From a virus, in the IMG/VR virus record IMGVR_UViG_3300013132_000337, positions 1 through 20,238 of that record: 20,238 nucleotides of DNA, one strand, 5' to 3'. A program made the position numbers and the translations under genes. Every line of letters starts with the position of its first letter. The stretch's first letter is position 1. Shown in pieces: positions 15,073 to 20,238 of this stretch. The notes under the pieces are model-generated. The model was given only the letters and a program-made list of their open reading frames with translations. It was not told the origin of the DNA and made no database searches.

Positions 15073-17000
15073 ACCAGCGGCGCCCCTTCCGCAACACCAG
15101 GCATCGGCGCTCCGCCGAGACCCATCAACTGTGCGATAGCAGGATTGTTCATGTCGACCGGCGGCTCACCCATCGGCGGCATACCCGCCAACTCCGGCGG
15201 CAACCCCTGCTCCATACCTGGGACCATACCAGCCTCCGGGCCCATCGGGGCCGGCTGGGGCTGCGGGCGAACCAGCAGGTGATCAGGGTTGAGACCCATG
15301 TAGGTGAGCGCTGAACGTACAGCGTTCTCCGGGTCGTAGCCCATCTGGGCGAGCATTGGGGCGATCTGGGTGAGAATCTCCATACCTTGCCGCGCTTTTG
15401 TGAGCGGGTTCACCGCCTGGGTAGAACCGCCCTCAGTTTCGATAGAGAACTCGCCGTCGATATCTTCCGCCGACACCTGCAACCACATCGGAGCGTCCGG
15501 GCCTGCGATACGGACAGCCTTACCGGTGTCGAGGAACTGCTGGCACAGGGCCAACAGGCGGGTGCCGATTTCGCGCGAAGCGCGCTCAACGTTGACCTGC
15601 TTATCCATCGAGCGGAGCGTCGAAGCGCCCTCAACCGCAGCGGCGGCCGTAGCCGGAACACGCGAAGCGACCGACACGGCACCGGCCTGCAGGTCGGTCA
15701 CGCCGAGGATGCGCTGCATGTAGTCCTGCAACTTGTTTTCCATCGCATAGTTGTCAGACGGGGTGGCGAGACGCTGCACCGGGACGAGCACCTCGTTGAT
15801 GTTGACGTTACCAGGGACCTCGATGGGGATCACCGCATCGGGCTTGTTCTCTTGGAGGGACTTGGCGAGTTCGGGGGTGAGGACTTTCTTGTTGACGAAG
15901 TACTTGTTACCGACGCGTTTGAGGTCGTTGATTTCCGCGACCATGATCTCGTTCACCATCAGCTGCAGACCGGCAACGTTTTCGACATCACCGAACGACC
16001 AGAAGGTCTGGCCGCCGTCATTGAAGTTACGCATATGCACGAACGGCGGGTAGCGGTGAGCGTACGGAATCGGTCCCTCATAGAGGGCCTTGTTGGCGTC
16101 CAACTGGAGTACGCACATCGTGCGCGAATCCATGTCGTAGAACTCGTAGACGGTTGCGTGCGAAAAGATAGATGGCAGCGAACCTTCCTGGTCTTCGTAG
16201 CGTTCAATGGTTTCACGCTCAGCGTAACCAGTGTCAGGCACGATGTCTTTGACGGCCTGCTTGTCAAACAGAGGGTTCTTCTTGAGGTCCTCAACGGGCA
16301 GGCGGAGCTTCTGGGCGATCCAGCGTGTCGAGTTCAACCGGCGGGCGTTCGCGGGAACGAAGATGTCGTACGGGGAAACGTACTCGACGAACGGCTCATC
16401 GGTCTCAACAAGTTGGTTCGTCAGGGACACCGACTGGACGATCTCTGCGATGTCAGCATCGTTGAGCGGGGTGCCCAACTCTTGCGCCACTTCGAGCGCG
16501 GTCGCCATCAGTTCATCCACCTCAGCGGCGATGTCGTCATCGGTGCGGTCCGAGGTCATCTCATTGTAGGACCAGCCAACCTTACAGAACCCGTTGCCGA
16601 TGACCACCATGTCTTGCGTCATGTCGCGAAGCACGTCAGTGGAAGCGGAGCGGCGCCAGAAGTATTCGAGGACGGCTTTCGCGATGGTGGCGTTCTTCTC
16701 GATGACGGCTTCATCACCGCCGAGAGGGGTGACGATGAGCTTGGGGTCCCGGGCAGTGACCGAGTTGATGATCAAGTTCAGGTGCGGCAGCACCATGTTC
16801 ACGGTCCGCAGGAACGTGCCAGGGGTCGGGAACGGCAGGATACGGTTCAGGTCGATGGCGGTAACTTCGCGTTGCGCGCCAATCCGGTAGAGGGACTCGA
16901 GCATACGCCAATGCTGATGCACCGGCTCCATGCGACGGATAGCGTCGCGTAGGGCCGCCTGCTTGTCAGCCAACGTATACTTACTCTTGTACTCAGCCAT
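15069..17000 (-). CDS. Portal protein, 643 aa
   Basis: ATG at 17000 overlaps the end of the large terminase gene by 8 bases, with GAGGA upstream. The N-terminus (IRRMEPVHQHWRMLESLYRI, 21-40) is followed by NMVLPHLNLIINSVTARDPK (68-87) and DMVVIGNGFCKVGWSY (130-145). This series is typical of podovirus-type portals, with wing, stem and crown regions beyond. The last ~65 residues are Pro/Met/Gly-rich and probably flexible (PQPQPAPMGPEAG onward), as in portals with a disordered barrel end. Twelve copies are expected to form the DNA channel at one capsid vertex, binding the terminase during packaging and the adaptor afterwards. Position between terminase and scaffold is canonical. Confidence 0.9.
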   Translation of the reverse strand: MAEYKSKYTLADKQAALRDAIRRMEPVHQHWRMLESLYRIGAQREVTAIDLNRILPFPTPGTFLRTVNMVLPHLNLIINSVTARDPKLIVTPLGGDEAVIEKNATIAKAVLEYFWRRSASTDVLRDMTQDMVVIGNGFCKVGWSYNEMTSDRTDDDIAAEVDELMATALEVAQELGTPLNDADIAEIVQSVSLTNQLVETDEPFVEYVSPYDIFVPANARRLNSTRWIAQKLRLPVEDLKKNPLFDKQAVKDIVPDTGYAERETIERYEDQEGSLPSIFSHATVYEFYDMDSRTMCVLQLDANKALYEGPIPYAHRYPPFVHMRNFNDGGQTFWSFGDVENVAGLQLMVNEIMVAEINDLKRVGNKYFVNKKVLTPELAKSLQENKPDAVIPIEVPGNVNINEVLVPVQRLATPSDNYAMENKLQDYMQRILGVTDLQAGAVSVASRVPATAAAAVEGASTLRSMDKQVNVERASREIGTRLLALCQQFLDTGKAVRIAGPDAPMWLQVSAEDIDGEFSIETEGGSTQAVNPLTKARQGMEILTQIAPMLAQMGYDPENAVRSALTYMGLNPDHLLVRPQPQPAPMGPEAGMVPGMEQGLPPELAGMPPMGEPPVDMNNPAIAQLMGLGGAPMPGVAEGAPLV

Positions 17001-18780
17001 ATGGTCCTCTCGGTGTTATGAAGAGCCCGTCACTGTTGAGGGCGATACCCTCCCACTGTCGTGCTGCCTGCTCCTCAGCGGCAGCTATGGCCCGCTCACG
17101 TGCCTCGCGTATCGGCTTACCGACATCGAAGACGAAAGCGGGTTTCTCCTCAATAGGAGCCGCTTGTGGGGAGTCGCCAGCCTCTTCGATGAGAACCCAG
17201 AGGGCGATAGCCATAGACATCACCAAGTCGTCGTGGCATCCGACATCGGCCGCGTAGCGGATATTGCCGTTCGCGGTCTCCTGCGCGACGAACTGGCCGA
17301 GCTCCACACGGAGGGCGGGGTAGAGCCCGTCGAGGGTCATTTCGCCGTTTCGCACCGCCAGATACTTGGCGAGCCGGTCCACGACGGCGCGCCGGCGGTC
17401 CACCGTCATAGGGAACGCAAACATTCGGGCACCCCGAGACCGTTTCGCACCTGGCGTCTGGTGCATATACGGGTTAGGGTAGTCTAGGTGCCTATGCAGC
17501 TCGTTGATCGGCAGGGCGCCCTGACCGCCCTGGTCTTCTACGGCAAGCAGGGCCGCCCATTGGCGGCCGGAGAAGAACCGGCCGAGCCGGTCCAAGGCCG
17601 CCGCGAACTCTGGGGGCTGGACAGTGTTCGAATGGTAGTAGCCGACGATCTCTGGGCGGCCGTCAGCGTTCAACGTGAGCAGATGCGCGGACGCATAGTC
17701 CTTCCCGACACCTTGGGAGGGGTCGGCGCCGATGACGTAGAAGCCGTTCTTGTCAGGGTCAAGGGTCGCCAAGTGGAGCGGCCCGTGGTCGTCTTGCTGA
17801 AACTCGAGCGTTTTGTCGTCCCGCCACACCAGGTCGCCGCGATACAGGAACTCTGGGAGGGTCTCCTCTGAGGGGAGGCCCACGAAACGGGGTCGGCCAG
17901 ACTCGCGGAACGCTTCCTCGTCATCTGTGGGGTATTCTGCGAAGAAACGCCACGGTTCGTCCGCAAAATCGCGTCGTTTGTTGTCGTGTCGGGTGACGCA
18001 CGCGGTTCTGGTGCCTTCTTGACCCCCACACCAGCCGCAGTCTTTGCTGCATCTCATGAACGGGGAGACCATCCACGGACGGAAAAATGCTACGAACTGG
18101 GTGTCTCCTTTCTTGGCGGAACGGTAAAGTTTAGCGAACCGGTTGTATGCTCCTCGCGCGGTAGAGATGATCCACATAGACCCGCCGGCGTCGACGGTCG
18201 GGAGAAGGGTGCGCAGCACGTCATCCTGCAGGGAGGCAGGTTCGACGAGGGCGGCCTCATCCCAGATGACAAACGAGGCGGTTTCACCGGCGAACACGCC
18301 TGCGGTAGCGGAAGCAGCCTTGATGTTAGACACCATCCCGTCCGGGAAGACGAAACCCATACCTTTGGTTGAGTCGGCGTCCAGTTTCGGTCCGCGTGCC
18401 TGCAGCCACTGCGGCAGGAACCGGTACGCCAACCGGGCCTGGGCAAGGTTCTTGTTTGATGAGTCTTGGGTGCGGGACACTACGAGAATGTTGGCGCCGG
18501 GTCGGAACAAGGCGAGCCAGAGTGCGTGCGCCATCGCCAAAGTGGTGTAACCGATCTGGCGCGCTTTCAACGAGACGACGTAGCGGTTGTTGCGGATAAG
18601 GTTCCTGAGGTCTTTCTGGTAGTCGAACAGTTGAAACTTGGTGCGGCCGCGGGCGTCCTGCTCACTGGGAATGTAGACGTAGTTCTCAATAAAGTACTCT
18701 TCATCTTGGGCGCAGCGCCGCCACTCGAGTTCCGTCCAGAGCTGCTGGAGTTCCTGGGCCCGTTTAGAGTTCATTGCCAC
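16993..18780 (-). CDS. terL: Terminase large subunit (packaging ATPase and nuclease), 595 aa
   Basis: The ATPase domain shows Walker A SLKARQIGYTT (70-80), Walker B FVIWDEAAL (170-178) and the coupling motif ISTAR (205-209). The nuclease domain shows acidic residues expected to bind metal in GADPSQG (D353), AVEDQGG (E415/D416) and GCHDDLV (D517/D518). Unusually, a Cys cluster C244-x3-C248-x2-C251-x9-C261 lies between the two domains and may hold a zinc ion. The enzyme cuts concatemeric DNA and pumps it through the portal. The start is GTG at 18780 or ATG at 18774; both overlap the preceding gene and the ribosome binding site does not decide. A copy of the repeated motif lies in the coding sequence near the C-terminus (residues ~536-544). 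Confidence 0.93.
   Translation of the reverse strand: MAMNSKRAQELQQLWTELEWRRCAQDEEYFIENYVYIPSEQDARGRTKFQLFDYQKDLRNLIRNNRYVVSLKARQIGYTTLAMAHALWLALFRPGANILVVSRTQDSSNKNLAQARLAYRFLPQWLQARGPKLDADSTKGMGFVFPDGMVSNIKAASATAGVFAGETASFVIWDEAALVEPASLQDDVLRTLLPTVDAGGSMWIISTARGAYNRFAKLYRSAKKGDTQFVAFFRPWMVSPFMRCSKDCGWCGGQEGTRTACVTRHDNKRRDFADEPWRFFAEYPTDDEEAFRESGRPRFVGLPSEETLPEFLYRGDLVWRDDKTLEFQQDDHGPLHLATLDPDKNGFYVIGADPSQGVGKDYASAHLLTLNADGRPEIVGYYHSNTVQPPEFAAALDRLGRFFSGRQWAALLAVEDQGGQGALPINELHRHLDYPNPYMHQTPGAKRSRGARMFAFPMTVDRRRAVVDRLAKYLAVRNGEMTLDGLYPALRVELGQFVAQETANGNIRYAADVGCHDDLVMSMAIALWVLIEEAGDSPQAAPIEEKPAFVFDVGKPIREARERAIAAAEEQAARQWEGIALNSDGLFITPRGPYG
17146..17173 (-). promoter_or_regulatory. Repeated 28-base motif, copy 5, inside the large terminase gene
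   Basis: Core 17158-17173 reads CTCCCCA-CAA-GCGGCT on the minus strand, then CC and TATTGAGGAG, matching the consensus fully. It is coding (for DSPQAAPIEE) and lies about 145 bases upstream of the portal start. No start codon is correctly placed after its GAGGAG, which argues that the motif is not just a ribosome binding site. Confidence 0.7.
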
Positions 18781-19108
18781 CAGTTAGGTACTGTACCAGG
18801 TCGGGGTTGTCGCGCAACAGGGCGAACAGGGCTGGGGACAGCGACCGGATCAGGTGCTCCTCGGCTTTGTCGCTGAGGCGGTCGGAGGTGCCGGTGACGT
18901 AGAGGACGGCGTGCAGCACCTCGTGGAGAAGCGTTTCGCGGAGCACCGTATCGGCCACATCGGGATGCAGGACGATCTCCAGATGCCCGTGGGTGGTGAT
19001 ACCGTAGAGGTCGCTGTCGGACTCTTTTTCCAACTCTTTGATGCGGGACAGGTCAACTTTGACCGTGTACCGGTACGGGCCGATCCGGACAGACGTCGGG
19101 GTGCTCAT
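18764..19108 (-). CDS. Small HEXXH metallopeptidase-like protein, 114 aa
   Basis: ATG at 19108 (MSTPTSVRIG) overlaps the preceding stop as ATGA, with GGAAGGAG 5 bases upstream, so a slightly longer in-frame start is not needed. Residues 58-72 (RETLLHEVLHAVLYV) contain the zinc-protease motif HEVLH (62-66). Glu83/Glu84 in KAEEHLIRSL could be the third metal ligand. The remaining helices (SPALFALLRDNPDLVQYL) complete a minimal metallopeptidase-like fold. Known relatives of this type include ImmA/IrrE- and SprT-like minimal domains, but the exact family is not certain. Its place between the two terminase genes raises the idea of processing a head or packaging protein; an inactive structural role is also possible. 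Its last 17 bases overlap the large terminase start. Confidence 0.8.
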   Translation of the reverse strand: MSTPTSVRIGPYRYTVKVDLSRIKELEKESDSDLYGITTHGHLEIVLHPDVADTVLRETLLHEVLHAVLYVTGTSDRLSDKAEEHLIRSLSPALFALLRDNPDLVQYLTGGNEL

Positions 19109-19311
19109 CGCAACTCCTTCCAAGGTGACCAGTGCCGATGATGGTAGACTGCACCGACGGTGCCGTTCTTGTCCAGATACACAATCCGGGCCCCGCAGGC
19201 GCAGACGGCAGACCGAGGTTTGCCGGACGGCGGTTCGTGCCCGAACCAGTCGTCCATGTGTCCCTGCCGGTCATGTTCGTCGTCTTCTTGGAACACGTGC
19301 AGCAGCTGCAT
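19105..19311 (-). CDS. Small Cys/His protein between terminase genes, 68 aa
   Basis: ATG at 19311 lies 4 bases after the small terminase stop, with a weak GAGAAGAG ribosome binding site; an internal ATG at 19257 behind AGGGA is an alternative start. Residues 33-60 hold VCACGARIVYLDKNG...VYHHRHW, a CxC plus HHxH arrangement that could bind one zinc ion. The first 30 residues are acidic and His-rich. It overlaps the metallopeptidase gene as ATGA, so translation is probably coupled. No family is recognised; a short zinc-ribbon-like accessory protein is the best description. Confidence 0.65.
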   Translation of the reverse strand: MQLLHVFQEDDEHDRQGHMDDWFGHEPPSGKPRSAVCACGARIVYLDKNGTVGAVYHHRHWSPWKELR

Positions 19312-19315
19312 GACG

Positions 19316-19786
19316 CTACTCTTCTCGTGGACGCTCAACCCGCCACCCCAAGGTAGTGAGGGCAGACTCAAGTTCGTCTGCCGATAGAGCCGCAACCGCA
19401 CGCGCGACCAAGCCAGGAAGTTCCACGTTCTCAAGATCAAGTGTACGAGCAGCCACTTCCTCCTCGACGAAGGGCTTGCCGTAAGTTTTGAAATATAACT
19501 CAAGAGCTTTAGCGTTACCGCCACGCGCACCCGCGACCAACTGAGCCTTGACAGCGCGGTAGGAAGCCTCATCAGAACCATCATCACCAACCTCCACAGT
19601 TGGCGCACCCCCCAAAGAGGCACGCAGGGCCACAAACTCGGGTTCCTGCTTCCAACGCCGCAACGTACGAGCAGTCACACCGTTAGAAGCCGCCCAATCC
19701 TCCTCAGTAGAGATAGCGCGCGTAGACTCCGGCGAATCAAGCCAAAGAGCGAAAGCTTTCCACTTGGCGTTCGTTTTCTCACTCAT
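19316..19786 (-). CDS. terS: Terminase small subunit, 156 aa
   Basis: ATG at 19786 (MSEKTNAKWKAF) follows GGAGG with 4 bases between; upstream in-frame codons lie in a non-coding leader. Residues 26-50 (STEEDWAASNGVTARTLRRWKQEPE) form a clear helix-turn-helix of the kind that binds the packaging site. A central helical part (YRAVKAQLVAGARGGNAKALELYFKTYGKPF, 76-106, written here in two overlapping pieces: YRAVKAQLVAGARGG and NAKALELYFKTYGKPF) probably builds the oligomeric ring. The acidic C-terminus is expected to contact the large subunit. It is the first gene of the packaging block, preceded by about 450 non-coding bases that could contain its recognition site. Confidence 0.85.
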   Translation of the reverse strand: MSEKTNAKWKAFALWLDSPESTRAISTEEDWAASNGVTARTLRRWKQEPEFVALRASLGGAPTVEVGDDGSDEASYRAVKAQLVAGARGGNAKALELYFKTYGKPFVEEEVAARTLDLENVELPGLVARAVAALSADELESALTTLGWRVERPREE

Positions 19787-19831
19787 AGGTCCTCCAAAGT
19801 CTTTATTGCACTGCGGTGTATGACCTAGCGC

Positions 19832-19860
19832 AAAAAAGCGATCTTTGGCACAGCCCAAAG
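19832..19860 (-). terminator. Possible weak terminator/attenuator before the small terminase gene
   Basis: The minus strand forms CTTTGG / CCAAAG around 6 bases, then ATCGC and a run of six T. The 5-base gap before the T run and the short stem make it a weak terminator at best. It would lie in the leader of the packaging transcript, 46 bases before the start codon. Confidence 0.35.
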
Positions 19861-19891
19861 CCCCTGGCGCCGGTTCCGGCTCTTGGAGCCT

Positions 19892-19913
19892 GAGCGGGCC
19901 TTAGGGCCCGCTC
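19892..19913 (-). other. Perfect 9-bp hairpin with CTAA loop
   Basis: The arms are GAGCGGGCC and GGCCCGCTC, with loop CTAA on the minus strand. No T run follows. The stable GC stem in the leader could protect the 5' end of the transcript or be a protein-binding site. Confidence 0.65.
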
Positions 19914-19924
19914 CGGAGGCCGGA

Positions 19925-20062
19925 TGCCGGAGCCAGCTTCCTGACCCGTTTATACTAGCCGCTAGTGGGGAGGAAAAACTCCCCAACTTTTGGGACACTG
20001 TATCAACGTTCACACAACTGGCATACCCCCAAAAACCCTGCCCCCAAATGCTGGCTCCGGCA
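19925..20062. repeat. 13-bp inverted repeat enclosing motif copy 6
   Basis: TGCCGGAGCCAGC (19925-19937) and its exact complement GCTGGCTCCGGCA (20050-20062) are 112 bases apart. They bracket motif copy 6 and its hairpin. This could be a long-range RNA stem or paired protein-binding sites. Confidence 0.6.
19945..19985 (-). promoter_or_regulatory. Repeated motif, copy 6, with joined hairpin
   Basis: Core 19957-19972 reads CTCCCCA-CTA-GCGGCT on the minus strand; the tail is TATAAACGGG, which departs from the consensus but includes a TATAAA that could be a -10 element. A hairpin TGGGGAG / CTCCCCA (19966-19985, 6-base loop) uses the motif's own arm, as at copy 4. It lies about 160 bases upstream of the small terminase gene. 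Confidence 0.7.
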
Positions 20063-20164
20063 CCCGATGCCTGAGCTCCAGAAGGCTCCGCCCTGCCAGC
20101 CAGCACCCCCCGACAGGTGCCAGACCAGCAGGGGCACCCCGCAAACGGGGGCGAGGGTAGGTGT

Positions 20165-20225
20165 GTCCGGATCTGTCCAAACGTCCGAAACCCGTCCGCC
20201 AAAAACAGGGGTCGATGTCCGGTCC
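20165..20225. repeat. Cluster of six GTCC repeats
   Basis: GTCC occurs at 20165, 20175, 20183, 20194, 20217 and 20222, always on the plus strand, each followed by G or A. The first four are 8-11 bases apart, near one helical turn. Such spacing fits a ring-shaped DNA-binding protein such as a small terminase, but the unit is short. Confidence 0.4.
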
Positions 20226-20238
20226 AAAACGGGTGAAA

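Larger units (their letters stand above)
19787..20238. promoter_or_regulatory. Non-coding, hairpin-rich region upstream of the packaging genes
   Basis: No convincing gene is seen on either strand; the open frames here lack ribosome binding sites and are interrupted by structured repeats. The region holds a 6-bp stem with a nearby T run (19832-19860), a perfect 9-bp hairpin (19892-19913), a 13-bp inverted repeat (19925-19937 and 20050-20062), motif copy 6 with its hairpin (19945-19985), a 5-bp hairpin (20137-20150) and a cluster of GTCC repeats (20165-20225). It may contain the late promoter, the terminase recognition site and perhaps a genome end. Confidence 0.7.

Noticed and set aside
19825-20227. 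Minus-strand open frames in the leader region (125 and 74 codons)
   Set aside because: They run through hairpins and inverted repeats, are Gly/Ser/Trp/Cys-rich without a protein-like pattern, and lack ribosome binding sites.
1-20238. CRISPR arrays, tRNA genes, insertion sequences, integrase and attachment sites, lysis genes
   Set aside because: I looked for spaced direct repeats, cloverleaf arms, transposase or recombinase motifs and holin/endolysin patterns and saw none I could support.

Overview
The window is a block of structural genes from a tailed double-stranded DNA bacteriophage. Every gene I can support lies on the minus strand, so transcription runs from high to low coordinates. The gene order (small terminase, large terminase, portal, scaffold, major capsid protein, head-to-tail adaptor, long beta-rich nozzle-like protein, fibre-like protein, two Gly/Ala-rich virion proteins, one giant virion protein) matches the head-tail module of short-tailed, T7-like podoviruses. 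No tape-measure/chaperone frameshift pair, tail tube gene or other siphovirus tail gene is seen. The DNA is GC-rich and starts mostly follow purine-rich GGAGG-type ribosome binding sites. A high-GC Gram-positive (actinobacterial) host is my guess; nothing in the window proves it.

Layout from right to left. 19787-20238 is non-coding and rich in hairpins and repeats. 16993-19786 is the packaging block: small terminase, a 68-residue Cys/His protein, an HEXXH metallopeptidase-like protein and the large terminase, tightly packed with overlaps. 13939-17000 holds the portal and three small proteins of unknown role, all overlapping; two of these share a repeated 'DQRE' helix motif. 12804-13817 is the acidic, coiled-coil scaffold protein and 11701-12711 the major capsid protein, followed by a terminator and two more hairpins. 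8565-11582 holds an adaptor, which appears to be an internal tandem duplication, and the nozzle-like protein. 6916-8568 is a lower-GC fibre/receptor-binding-like protein. 4367-6878 holds two internal-virion-like proteins. 1-4363 is the first 1454 codons of a giant virion protein that runs off the window.

The most interesting signal is a repeated regulatory-looking motif. On the minus strand it reads CTCCCCA-N3-GCGGCT, usually followed by N2-TANTGAGGAG. It occurs six times, always in the same orientation relative to transcription. It lies in five of the six intergenic gaps longer than 30 bases, plus once inside the 3' part of the large terminase gene. In three copies its 3' half is, or lies next to, the ribosome binding site of the next gene. 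Two copies are preceded by a perfect 7-bp hairpin built from the motif's own CTCCCCA. It could be a promoter for a phage RNA polymerase, a stoperator-like repressor site, or a translation/start-associated sequence like those of cluster K mycobacteriophages. No lysis, replication, integration or tRNA gene, and no CRISPR array, is visible here.
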